From Pestalotiopsis fici W106-1 (taxonomy: Eukaryota; Ascomycota; Sordariomycetes; Amphisphaeriales; Sporocadaceae): a stretch of DNA of 64,000 nt. The notes below the pieces were generated by a model that had not been told where the DNA came from, searched no databases, and saw nothing but the letters and a program-made list of their open reading frames with translations. Both the position numbers and the translations under genes were made by a program. Positions within the stretch are counted from its first letter, which is position 1. Every line of letters starts with the position of its first letter. The stretch lies in assembly GCF_000516985.1 (NCBI RefSeq), contig NW_006917091.1, positions 2,521,399 through 2,585,398 of the forward strand, written 5' to 3'. Below, piece after piece: positions 32,162 through 43,398 of the stretch.

Positions 32162-34711
32162 TCAATTCTTCTTGTCCTCCAATACAAACATGCTCCCACG
32201 CCAGCCGTAAGCACGATTAAGTCTTCGGCCATGACGACGAGCAACCAAAAAGGGAATCTTTCCGCGAGGGTGCGGTTCGTGGAATTGAATGCTCCTTTCA
32301 ACGTCCAGCTTTGTTGGCTGAAAGTGCCAGACGGACCCGTACAGTTTCTGCGCAGTGAACCCGGTAGAGTCCATTGCATGTAGGAAATCACGCCAGGCCA
32401 CTTCGCCAGCCGTTGTGTTCGCCGACGGGTCGAAAAAGACAATGCGGAAAACCTTCAAGGCTCTGGCATCTATCTTGAAGATGGGCTGTACATCGTCTAT
32501 AACAGCGGGTAATGCTGCCTCTGTATTTTCTTCTTCTGGCATGGTTCCCGGAGCGCCACGGCTCTTGATCTTGGTCTTGGTGAGACCCGCGGCTAATGCC
32601 TCTGCACGAGCTGATGTAACAGGTTCAGAGGATTGGAATAACCTGGAAAATGGAACGATAAGCTCCTCCACTTGCCTTTCACTCGGCTTCCCATCCTTCT
32701 TTGCCGTTGGCTCAACCCACTCTGGTGTGCGCTGCAGGTATCGCGGTTGCGAGAGGAGTTTCTTGTAGGCCGTGCCGCTGAGCTTGTGCACTTTTTTGTG
32801 TAGCATCTGGTCAACCGCACTCCAGAATGCATCAAGATTGGCCTCGGAAGTTCGAAGCATCTCCACATTGGCCTTGTTCCGGCGTTTCCCAATGGGGTAC
32901 TGGAAACGACCACCCGTGGGGTCTCCCAATTGCCGGAGACCAATCGTGTTCTTTTCATTGAAGCATTCGAGAACCTGAGCCCATGAAGCGCTGCGTTGCG
33001 CAAACTCCTTCTTGAACTCCTCTTCTCTCTCCACCATTGCGTTCTCAAAGTTATTGGCCCAGGGCTGGTAAATCTCAAGCTGCCTCAAGCATTCCCCAAC
33101 AATGGAAAGCTCTCCGACCAGCCCTGCGATATATGATGATACGAGCTCAGAGGCCTTTGGGTCGGCCCTCAACAGGCGATCAAGCTCATCGACCACCGTG
33201 GTCAATTTCGCAAGAAAGAGATTGTTGCCGTCTTCCCATAAAGTCTGAAGGAGCCACATGAGTGATTTGGTAGTCTCGTCCATTCTCACGCCCTTGGACA
33301 TGATCTGCATCATGGAACTTGACACTGATACCGGCACCTCCCGAACAAAGAGTGACCTCAAGGGTGGCGACGCTGTAGTCGTCATTTTCAATTGTTCTAG
33401 CACGCCCTTGACTGCCCGCAGGAGGTAAAAGCGAAACTTGAGCAAGGCTTCCAGATACTCCTTGGGGAGGTCCTTTCCCGGATCAATTTCTGATTTGTAT
33501 TTTTCCGAGAGAACTTGTAGTCGTTGTACTTGAGTACGGAGTTCTGCAAAGATCTCAAGCTGAAAGAAGGATTCGGTCAGGACACTACCAATCACTCGAG
33601 CCCATAACAAGCCCTCCCGCGGAGGTAGCAGAGTGGGATGCAAACCACCTCGAAGGTCCTTGATCATCTCTTGACGATGCTCCTTCATGTCCAAAAGAAT
33701 GTCGGCAAAGTAGCTGGGATCCTCACGCATTGCCCAGATGTGATCTTCAGCACGGACCGTTCGTGCAGCTAGGAGTGATTCGATCTTGCCCAGATCCAGT
33801 TTCGCGGGTGGCCGGTAAGCAGCCTCTCTTGCTAATACGCCCAAGGTGGAAAAGCCCGTTGCATCGACACCCTCTTTCAACGAAGGCTCAGGCTGGATAG
33901 GATATTCATCGCCAGCCACCCTATCAGCCGGGATGTCATGGAGTATTTTCTGGCAGCATTCGACCAGGAAACCAAGTAGACGTTCTTGGAACTCAAGGAT
34001 CAAGAGACCCTCTCCTGGCAAGAATTGCTTACGCTCATGCATCCAGTCAAAGGCGTCCTCGTGCTCACTCCAGGCAAGCAGCTTGCCGTAGTCCTTCTGT
34101 TCCGGCATGCCATTGATCAAGATGACGTGTTCGTTGAGAAAAACCGGCACAATTGCCATGGTCACCTTTCCCAGGTGGCTCTGTTCGCCATCGGCGGCTG
34201 CAAACACGTGGGGGTGATTCCTGCCTCGGGCGTTGAGCAACAGGGGCAAAGTCCTCGGATCACCCAAATCTTCTTGGTTGATACTAGGCCACAGAAAGGC
34301 GGAACGGTGCTGAGCAGCAACACGGGGGATATTGTTGGAGTTCCGGCGAAAGGCAGCAAAGTCGGGACGATGCGTGAGTGGCATGTCGGGCCAAGCACCC
34401 AAGAGGATGCTCAAGCGTTGAGGTCTGGACTTCTTCTCCCAACGCTTTTGGATAGTGCTCTCATGGCGCTCTAGAATGCTCTGCAGGAGCCGATAACCGG
34501 CAAATATGCGCTCGGAACGCCGTGCTGCCAATTCCCGGACTTCCTTTGGCTGCATCATGGGGGGAGCACCCATACCACGAGCGGCGAAGATGCCGAATGG
34601 GTCGGTGTTGTTTACATAGTCCACATCATCGGGGACATCAATGTCATCGAGCTCGGGATGAGGCTCAAATGGATTGAACTGATGGTTGTTCATCGGCCGT
34701 AGCGGGTTCAT
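32162..34711 (-). CDS. conserved fungal protein of unknown function, 849 aa
   Basis: Single uninterrupted exon from the ATG at 34711. The N-terminus is acidic (PELDDIDVPDDVDYVNNTD), then RSERIFAGYRLLQSILERHE, IQKRWEKKSRPQRLSILLGAWP, a long mostly helical middle, and a conserved-looking end (VWHFQPTKLDVERSIQFHEP, then VARRHGRRLNRAYGW). I recognise it as a type found across filamentous ascomycetes but without an assigned domain or function. No signal peptide or TM segment, so probably cytosolic or nuclear. Confidence 0.85.
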   Translation of the reverse strand: MNPLRPMNNHQFNPFEPHPELDDIDVPDDVDYVNNTDPFGIFAARGMGAPPMMQPKEVRELAARRSERIFAGYRLLQSILERHESTIQKRWEKKSRPQRLSILLGAWPDMPLTHRPDFAAFRRNSNNIPRVAAQHRSAFLWPSINQEDLGDPRTLPLLLNARGRNHPHVFAAADGEQSHLGKVTMAIVPVFLNEHVILINGMPEQKDYGKLLAWSEHEDAFDWMHERKQFLPGEGLLILEFQERLLGFLVECCQKILHDIPADRVAGDEYPIQPEPSLKEGVDATGFSTLGVLAREAAYRPPAKLDLGKIESLLAARTVRAEDHIWAMREDPSYFADILLDMKEHRQEMIKDLRGGLHPTLLPPREGLLWARVIGSVLTESFFQLEIFAELRTQVQRLQVLSEKYKSEIDPGKDLPKEYLEALLKFRFYLLRAVKGVLEQLKMTTTASPPLRSLFVREVPVSVSSSMMQIMSKGVRMDETTKSLMWLLQTLWEDGNNLFLAKLTTVVDELDRLLRADPKASELVSSYIAGLVGELSIVGECLRQLEIYQPWANNFENAMVEREEEFKKEFAQRSASWAQVLECFNEKNTIGLRQLGDPTGGRFQYPIGKRRNKANVEMLRTSEANLDAFWSAVDQMLHKKVHKLSGTAYKKLLSQPRYLQRTPEWVEPTAKKDGKPSERQVEELIVPFSRLFQSSEPVTSARAEALAAGLTKTKIKSRGAPGTMPEEENTEAALPAVIDDVQPIFKIDARALKVFRIVFFDPSANTTAGEVAWRDFLHAMDSTGFTAQKLYGSVWHFQPTKLDVERSIQFHEPHPRGKIPFLVARRHGRRLNRAYGWRGSMFVLEDKKN

Positions 34712-35771
34712 CTTGACGACTTTTCCTTAACACAGGTCTGATTGCCCAATTTGGTCCTGTTGCTGCTTGGATGAAGTTCAAAGTTTCGTTTGCTTTTCAG
34801 GGTCCATTCAAGTGCCACTTTTATTTTGGCGGGGGTGGGCCACCTGCAGCCAACCGTGCTAAATGACTGACCATCAATAAGGGTTCTTTTTTTTAATTTT
34901 CTGTTTCTCTTCTTCTGAAATTTTCAAAAGGATGGGCCAATTAATGCAATTTAGTTATTTTCCAGATGCATCCTCGAAAGGATGATGCATCGCTTTTAAT
35001 CGGATGTGGCATATTCGTACCCCTTGTAAGATGCTAACGGTATGGCTGGATATACTCCGCAGTGTCGCACAGTTTGTTTTGTGAATATCGCCACTGTATT
35101 CAGATGTGAATTATTACTGTACATTTTACTTCGCTGCTTTTTGCTCTCGATTTGGGCACTTTCATTAGGCAAAGTCTATGGGTACAAGTAATTAGATTTT
35201 CCTTCAAAGCCTCCTCGATCTTTATAGTGAGAGTGCTAAACTTTTGAACCCTCCAAAGGCCTCCAAGTGCCAGGGACTGAATCTCGAGGCCTCAGTCCAG
35301 TTAATGACGGAGCGGTATTTCTAAGTCACAGCAGAGTGCTTTGGAGTTTGGTTTACAAGTACGTATTTCGTTCGAGCTTGTACAGTCAGAGGCATCTATT
35401 CCAGTGACCAACTCAAGAGGGTCATTGTAGTGATGAGAAAAAGTGAAAAGGGATAGGGAAAAATAGATCATTGAGAACACAGAGAAGGAAAAAGAACCGG
35501 CAGTGAAAGAGGTGATGCATTTAGGGTTATGTGGGGACTTTCGCTGCCTTGCTTTGCCCGGGAAGGAATTATGCAGATGAAAACGTATAATGCCGCACAT
35601 CACTGGTAGGATCTTCTTCGCTTTTGAAGTTGGCAATGGGCACCAAACTTTGCTCAGTTTAGCATTCTGTGTTCACATGGGTGGTACTCTGTTTGCATCA
35701 ATTATTGTCATTGTATTGTCATATTGTCATTTACTTCGGGTATGTACTTTGTATCGCTACATAATCTATGC
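34712..35771. other. intergenic region, 1.06 kb
   Basis: No supported gene. Contains poly-T and poly-A tracts near 34885-34925, consistent with a promoter upstream of the 849-residue protein gene. Confidence 0.55.
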
Positions 35772-37454
35772 TCAAGGCTGAGCGGGCTGGGTCAAGTCGT
35801 AGTTCCTGAAGGCGCGAGCGGGAACCTTGCGCTCAAACAGGATATCCAACTCATCAAAGCTTCGGCCATTGGTCTCAGGCACGAAGAAAAACAAGAGGAC
35901 GCCCATGATGAGAGCCATGCCACAGAAGATCCATCCCAAGTTGCCACCGAGGTTAGCCTCGTCCGTGTTGAACAGGTAGGGCAGGACAATGGTCCAGACA
36001 ATGCTGCAAATGCAGGACCAGGTATAGCCGATACCAATGGACTTAGCACGCAGGCGAGTGGCTGAGATCTCACCGGCCACGGCCATGGAGGAACCAATAG
36101 CAGGACCATAAGTGATGGAGGTGAACTGCAGGGCGACACCAATGGCCAGCAGAGAGCTATTGGAGCGCGGCACGACGGCGCCGACGCCCATGATGAAGTA
36201 CATGGTGGCGCAGAGGCCGACACCAAAGAACATCAGCGTGCGGCGGCTGAACTTCATCATCAGGAAGACGTTGAGCGAGGCAGACACAACACCCATGGCG
36301 ATGCCGACCTGGGTCAGGAGGAGCACCATGTGGCTGTCCAAACCGGTCTGGTTGAGGAAGTAGGGAGCGTTGGAAGAGAGAACGGCACCGGCAACCTGGG
36401 GCATGTACATGCAGATCAGGATGATCATGGTGCGGCGCAGGTTGGTACCGCGGAAGCACTCAATGTAGGTGGCGGTGGATTCGACTTCGCGTTCGTGCTC
36501 GATGGTGGCCTCGATCTGGTGGGTGCGGGCGGCAATGTCCTCGTGAGATCCAGACAGCTTCTTCAAGGAAATGATGGCCTCATCTCGGCGGTTCTTCATG
36601 ACGAGCCAGTAGGGCGACTCGGGCAAGAATGGCAGACCGAGAGCCAAAACTCCAGGGAAGGCCCAACCAGCAGCGAAGAGAACCTTGTAGGCCATGGGAT
36701 CGATGATGGCGACTCGGGAAAAGGTCGAGGAGATTGCAATCAACATGCCAAGGTTCTACGATATGTTAGCTTGCTGACAATTCGCTGAATTTTCATGAGT
36801 GAGAAACACATACCATCATGATGATGTTCATCGACAAGGCAATACCACGCATCGGCAGCGGGGCAATCTCGGACACATATGTCTGCGTAACAGTCTGCAT
36901 CATACCAACAGCAATACCAGTGATGATCTTGCTGCCCAGGTACACGGCAGAGGTCGAGGCAATGAAGGCAACAGCGATACCAGCACAGGCGAGAACAATG
37001 GCACCGGCCATGACCTTCTTGCGGCCGACTCTGTCCTGAATCCAACCAGCGAAGAGAGATCCAATCATCATTCCGACATTGTAGCAAGCGTTCCAGGCTG
37101 ACTGCCAGTAGGCGGGGATCGTGAGAGCGCCGTTGACTTCCTCAGCAAAGGTCATCTGGAATGCTGGCATGGCCAAGCACACCGAGAGCACGAGATTTTC
37201 ATAACCGACGAGACATGAACCGACTAGATAAAACAAAAATATTAGGATCAAGTGACTCCCATGAAATTTGTATCAAGGTGAATGAAAAACTCACTGTTGG
37301 CAAAGAGTGACCAAGCCACAATCTTTGGGTTCTGTTTCAGACACTGAAAGGGACTGAGCTCCCGGTCAACTCCCTCGATCACATCTTCATCATGAAAAGC
37401 ATTCGGCTTGTGAATCTGCACAACATTGGCGGCGGCTTCCTCGTGCTTGGACAT
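35772..37454 (-). CDS. MFS sugar transporter, 517 aa
   Basis: Three exons on the minus strand: 37295-37454, 36814-37223 and 35772-36755 (518 codons in all). Introns are GTGAGT...CTAG and GTATGT...GTAG. Sugar-porter signatures are present: GWIQDRVGRKKVMAG after TM2, LPESPYWLVMKNRRDEA after TM6, a second RRTLMFFG loop, and a final PETNGRSFDELDILFE. The overall match is to the hexose/alpha-glucoside proton symporters of the plasma membrane (about 12 TM). All landmarks are intact, in contrast to the broken permease at 13.9-15.2 kb. Substrate cannot be fixed from sequence. A GH3 beta-glucosidase lies 2 kb away, so uptake of released sugars is a reasonable inference. Confidence 0.93.
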
Positions 37455-38089
37455 TGTGTGTTCGAGTTGCTGTTTTTTTGCGGAACTGGCAAAGGTTCGC
37501 AGTTGACGGGGTGCAGAACAGGCGGGTGGTTCGCAGTTGTCAAGAGTTGTCCTAGAAAGGAGGAAGTGGGAAAAAATAAAAAGTCCAAAGAAGTGTTTGA
37601 CTTTTTCAATAAAAGTATACGATGCTAAAGTTGATTATATGTGGTGACGAGTTCTCACTTATGAGTGATGCTATAGAGCCCCAAAGTGGAATGTAGAGTG
37701 GGAAGGATACCGGGCGGTTGATATAGAAGAAACGAAAAGGAGGCCGAGAACAGACTTTACCTCCCCAGGTTGGTTAACTGGAATCTCCACACACACCAAA
37801 GACGGGGGTGGTTTCGGCGTTACAGTCCACGTGGGGAAAAGTGAATGTATGCATTACTGACGCAGATTCGATAGTCGAATCTGTTCCCAATGTCCAACCG
37901 GGCAATGTCTGTTCGCCAAATAGAGCTCATGTGCGTTGCATCTTGCGTGGGCCCTCTGCCTGAACGAACCAAGTCCCCATTTCCCCCCAGCCCGTTGCGC
38001 CAACTCTCTTTCTTTCGCTTCCGCGGGGTCGGATCTGGGGAAGATCCCTATGCTAACGCCGCATTCGGGAAATCCGGGCACGGCTATTC

Positions 38090-38120
<31 letters not shown>

Positions 38121-38243
38121 CACGATTCTTTGAGGCTATTTTCNNNNNNNNNNNNNNNNNNNNNNNNNNNNNNNNNNNNNNNNNNNNNNNNNNNNNNNNN
38201 NNNNNNNNNNNNNNNNNNNNNNNNNNNNNNNNNNNNNNNNNNN

Positions 38244-38275
<32 letters not shown>

Positions 38276-39404
38276 TCTTTGAGGCTATCTTTTTTTTTTT
38301 CAGACTAACCCATTAGTAAACGGTCTGGGATGTCTAGACTCGTTTCCCCCCAAGAAATTTGTTGAAATGCGGGGGAAGTCCCTCCTCTCCGCACGCCTCC
38401 GTCCTGACTCAGGATTCCTAAGCTTGCAAAAGAAATGTTTCGTCGCCCTTCGCCAGGATCCAGGCTCTATAGGTGTGCGGCGTGATATCGGAGCATTGAT
38501 GTGGAGATTGTACCAAGTTTCTGTCGTAGCCGCATTGGGATTTTTATCTGTTCAGCTGGTGGCTTATTCATTGGTATGACCTGGACTCCTGGAGTATAAT
38601 GACGCGTCCTGGCCACCAATGACAATCACCACGAGTGTCACACTGGCATTTGTAATACTGCGCTATAATGAATTGACCTTTTACGGCAGTTTCATGGTAC
38701 AGCTGATATGGGGAATCCGGTATATAGAGTTCTCAAACAACATGTGCAGATTTGCTGCGACGCGGCAACGCAGAAAAGAGGAGCAACTGCAACATGATCA
38801 AGCAGTTTGACGTCAAGCCGTTTCGGTTACCTGACGGCCCGCCTTGCCAATGATGCAGGCGTCTGTCGGTCAGTGGGGAAAGAGTATCATTAGCCAAGAC
38901 GTATTCATGATAAAAATCACACACATCTCCAAATATTCCGTATTATCTATGATGAATACTCGGCTGAGGGCCGCCTTGGTATCTGGGATCTGCACCGCTG
39001 CGTGGCTCGGAAATCCCGGGCGTCTTAGTGTGCGTGCAATCGAGCTCCGCCGGAGATTCGACCAATCAAGCCATAGCAAAGCCGGCCAAGGTGTATGGCA
39101 GCAAACTTGGCTTGTAATAGCTTCTCCAACAACCCCAAAGTGGCTTCAGCCACCAACTCTGGGGAAACCCCAGATTCGATACGTACAGATCTTGGCTTCT
39201 CCTCAGAATTATACACAGATGAAAGCCAGTAAAAGAATATCCACCAGGGGATCGACACTAACATCTTGCTAAAGATCTGTCACTGTGCAGTATGGTCTTG
39301 GCTTCGAGGCATCGTTGCTTAATCACTCGAGGTTCTACCCCATGGGGAAGCAATAGATCGTGGGAAACAAGAGGTCTAATTGATTCTAGTCTAGACGTTT
39401 TACC
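37455..39404. other. intergenic region with CA repeat and assembly gap
   Basis: About 1.95 kb between the transporter and beta-glucosidase genes. Holds the interrupted CA microsatellite (38090-38273) and 100 Ns. No gene is supported on either side of the gap. Confidence 0.6.
38090..38273. repeat. CA/TG microsatellite split by a 100-N gap
   Basis: CA dinucleotides run at about 38090-38123, then GATTCTTTGAGGCTATTTTC, then Ns at 38144-38243, then AC dinucleotides at 38244-38273, then GATCTTTGAGGCTATCTTTT. The unique sequence after each CA tract is nearly the same, so the two sides are probably one locus. Confidence 0.9.
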
Positions 39405-42109
39405 CTACAAGTGATTCCAGACCTCTGACTTGGCCACCGTGAAATTGGAGCCCAGACTGCCTACGAGAACACCATACTCTCCACTATCGAGCGACCATGA
39501 CCTCTTCTCCTCGTCCCAATAGCTGCATGCCACCTTGAGATCCACCTCGAAATCAACCTGTTTAGACTCTCCGGGTTGAAGAAGTATCTTCTTGAAGCCC
39601 TTCAGCTCCTTCTGTGGCCGCCACACCGAGCTTGTTGACGCTGGTGTAACGTAGAGCTGAACCACCTCGCGACCAGCTACGCTTCCGGTATTGCTGACCT
39701 TGACGCTGCAAATCAACTTCGGCTCAGCTGAGCCATCTTGTTGCGCGCGGGCATCCAAGGCTTCGTATTGGAAAGTCGTGTATGATAATCCATGTCCAAA
39801 GGGATATCTGACGCGGCTGGCGTCAGGGTGTCGGTAGCCCATTTGCAGACCCTCCGTGTACTTGAGCGTGACACTTCCGTCGGCCTCCTTCCTGGCAGGG
39901 AAGCTGCCAAAACTGGGCGCGTCCTCAATCGACTTGAACCATGTGGTTGCCAGACGTCCACTAGGGTTGACGTTTCCAGCCAGGATATCGGCAATAGCAT
40001 TAGGTCCTTCCTGACCATAGAAATGAGCGGCGAGGATTGCATCGACGTCGCCTTCAAAGTCACTGACGTCAATGGGGTTGCCCGATTGCAGCACCAGGAC
40101 GGTCTTCTTTGACGCGGCAGCAACTGCCTTGATTAAAGCAGTCTGGTTCTCGGGCATCTTGATAGACTGAAGGTCAAATCCTTCCGACTCATATTGTCCA
40201 TCTCGTCCGGCAAAAATGATGCTAGTATCAGAGTTCTTGGCGAGTTCGGCTGCCTCTGCAATGGCATCGGATTCCGAGTAGTACTCCTCGAAACAAAGGG
40301 TGGCGGCATAAGGAGTAGGCTCGTTGACAGTCATCTTGTCGCGTGACCTCATGTGAAGCTTGATGTCGCAAGGCTCGCCGCCGGTGAGCTCAACTTCGGT
40401 GCGGAACTCCAGTAGAGTATGGTTGAAGATTGTCTGCTCGGTTGTCACATCTGGCTGCTTACCGGTCAAGACCTCTTGGCCGTTTACTGTGAGCGAAAAG
40501 TCTCCAGTTGCACGAACAGCCAAGGTGTGCTTTCCTGTGCTTGGTGGAGTCATCTTTGTCGTCATTTCCAGATGAGATCCCACAATGGCCAAGCCAGGTC
40601 TGTAACCATCACCCAACATCCACACAGCAGCCTTATCCAGCTGCTCAGTGAACACTGGCCCCTCTGTTCCATCGTTGAAGTACTTGACATCCACACCAGG
40701 CCTGCCGTTTGCTGCTAGTAAAATCTCCTTGGGAGCCATGGGGATGATGCGTCGTGTTCTGACTCCGGCTGCGTATTCAATCTCTGCCTTTCCGCTGAGC
40801 GCCTGCTTCAAGGTATCATGTGGAGACAGCAGATACTGAGGATTGCAAGAAGCGCTACCACCACCAGTCACAACGGGCTTCTTGGCAAACTCTCCAATCA
40901 GAGCAATCTTTGCTGATTTCACCGGGAGCGTCTCGTTTTCGTTCTTCAAGAGCACAATACCTCCAGCGGCAAGGTCACGGATGACCTTAATGGTCTCTTC
41001 GTTGGGCTCGGAGAACTCGGGTTCGCTGCGGTGGCTCGGTCTCGTCCTATCACGGACCTCGAGCATCTTGAGCACACGCGCATCGACTTCCTCCTGGGTG
41101 ACGCGGCCAGACTTGACAGCCTCGATCAGCTTGCCCCTTCTCCAAACTGGGAATGGCATTTCAAGGTCGAGGCCTGCCTTGATAGGTTCGACTGTGTTGT
41201 GAGTACCAAACCAATCAGACATGAAGATTCCCTTGTATCCCCACTCATTGCGGACAAGGTCCATCAGGGGCTTGTTCTCAGAGCAGAAGTCACCATCGAC
41301 CTTGTTGTAACTGCAAAATATCAGTATAATTCCAACATTTTAATCTCGTAAATATACTCACGCCATCATGAGGCCCACCGGGTCGCTAGTGCGCAGAAGA
41401 TGTTGCCAAGCAGCAAGGTAAATCTCGCGCATTGGCCTGTCATTCACGGACAGTTCCACATTGTAAAAGTGACGCAAATACTCGGAATCATTGCAAACCA
41501 AGTGCTTTGGTACTGATCCCACGCCACCCTTTTGCACACTGTTGACAATGGCACCAGCAAGCTGGCCAGAAAGCAGCGGATCCTCACTGAAGCATTCAAA
41601 GTTTCGCCCCGCGCGAGCGTCGCGGTGAATGTTAATGGTAGGGCCCAGAAGAAATTGCGAGCTTTTCGCGAATGCTTCCGGCACAAGCCGCTCGCCCATG
41701 ACTCCGAGCAGCTCGGCATCCCATGTCGATGCTAAACATGTGGTATTTGGAAAGCATGCTGTGGTCATATCACTGTCGTGAGCCGCTGGCCGCACTCCAT
41801 TGATGCCATCGCTAGTCTATTTAGATGTTAGTCTTTTCCACATCCAAATAGGGGTCGATTTTGACGGCGCAAAAAACATCAAATACATACGCAAAGAGGA
41901 GATATTCCCAGACGCTGAACGCCAGGAGTGGTTCTGAAATCAACACCGGACAAGAGAGACACCTTCTCCTCCAGTGTCAACTCTGCGAGCAGCTCCTCTG
42001 GGGTCTGCGGGATCGTAGCAACCGGCACGACGGTGGTGCTGAACAGAGCAGCCTTCTCGGGATCTTGAGGCCCAGCCTGCAGAGGGATATCGGTCTGTAT
42101 TGGGGCCAT
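39405..42109 (-). CDS. GH3 beta-glucosidase with PA14 insert, 859 aa
   Basis: Three exons: 41891-42109, 41362-41816 and 39405-41310 (860 codons). The start MAPIQTDIPL has no signal peptide, so the enzyme is probably intracellular. GH3 N-domain: DGINGVRPAAHDS, KHLVCNDSEYLRHFYNVE, and the nucleophile Asp257 in FMSDWFGTHN. Second domain: GGIVLLKNENETLPVK and FAGRDGQYESEGFDL. Between them, about residues 430-590, lies a PA14-like insert (VKYFNDGTEGPVF, HTLAVRATGDFSLTVNG), as in fungal cytosolic beta-glucosidases. A fibronectin-III-like end (GREVVQLYVTP, LKGFKKILLQPGES) closes it. It hydrolyses beta-glucosides such as cellobiose; glycosylated metabolites are also possible substrates. Confidence 0.95.
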
Positions 42110-43398
42110 GGCTGATGATTGGTGTTGTGTGAGATGTGTTTGACAATTGTCCTTTGATGCACAAGAGACAAGACTCGACGCATCGGGCAGTCGTCCGGGG
42201 TTTGCTCCAAATGTAGTCCTTAGATCTAGTGCTTTATCGACTAGCTGCTGACGCCTCACGAAGTAGCTTAGGCTACTGGCTGAGCGGAAATTCCGCTCGA
42301 ACCCGTGGATCCGAACGGTCATCCCCGCAACCGGGGCCGTCTTGCGAAGTCCAGATCAACAGGGGACGCCTTTTTAGTGTCGTCAACACTTGGCGTTATG
42401 GTCACAAGTGTGTGAAGCCTCTCTCGGTGGTTCCGGGGGCCTTTCCGGGCAAACACCAATATCGCTTCACCATTGGATCTGGATTCCTGGAGCACTCGGA
42501 TAGAATCCTCTGGGGTGGATCTGACTGTGTCGATTTCAGGCCTTGAACATGATTATGGCTGACCGTATTCGGCGCGAACAGGGATTGACGATGCAGCATT
42601 GTGGATGTAACCCCAGAGCCATGCTTTGGTGCTACCCCACGGATTGCAACCCCTCCCCATCACTCACCTCCACGCTCCGTCTGAACTCGTCGCGCATCGC
42701 ATCGCAGCAGCATGCGGGGAAAAAGAAGCGAAGCGTCAAGCGAGAAAATCATGGTGTGTTGGTGCCCGTTTCCCGGATCTCAAGGCCAGCCCACGCACCG
42801 GCGCAACTCTCTTTCTTCGGAATTTCCCCCGGCACATCCATCATGGCAATCTGTTTTCGCAGTTCCAAGATCAGATTGCCATGTCAGTGTTTTCCCATGC
42901 CTTGGATTGTCTTGGCCGTTTGTTCCCAGTGAAACTGCTTGTGTTGGAAATCGTGTCGGATGTATCCACATTCTTCAAGCCAAGATTGCGGTCAGAGATT
43001 GAACCTCCGGAAATTCCGCTTCGATCCCTGCTCACATGGTGCTGTTTACACTCGGCATTTGCATCTTGAATTGCTGATCAATGCACAATCATGGACTATC
43101 TCGTATAGGATGCAAATATGGTATTTGTTAATCGTTGCACAATATCTTATACCTATTGTCGTCACGTACATCGTATCTGAAGGACCACAACACTGTAAAG
43201 TCTCCAGACCAAGTTTGAGCATATTGTGGACTTCTTGACCGCATGAGGTGAATACATACATCTCATTTCAAGTGTCAAATACGGAAAACAAGGTAGATGA
43301 TTATTGCCATATATACGAAGTTCCTTGTGTAAAAGTGCAGAAATGGAACTGCATTCATAAATATCGAGACCATGCGCAGCCAGCAAGCATCGAAACTG
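42110..43398. other. intergenic region, 1.3 kb
   Basis: Several short frames but none with recognisable content. The first 250 bp are the beta-glucosidase promoter. Nothing else identified. Confidence 0.55.

Noticed and set aside
37854..38282. Frames made of alternating Thr-His or Cys-Val across the gap
   Set aside because: Produced by the CA microsatellite and Ns, not by a gene.
42543..43069. Several overlapping frames of 96-147 codons upstream of the beta-glucosidase gene
   Set aside because: They overlap in all phases with no domain or leader; likely non-coding.
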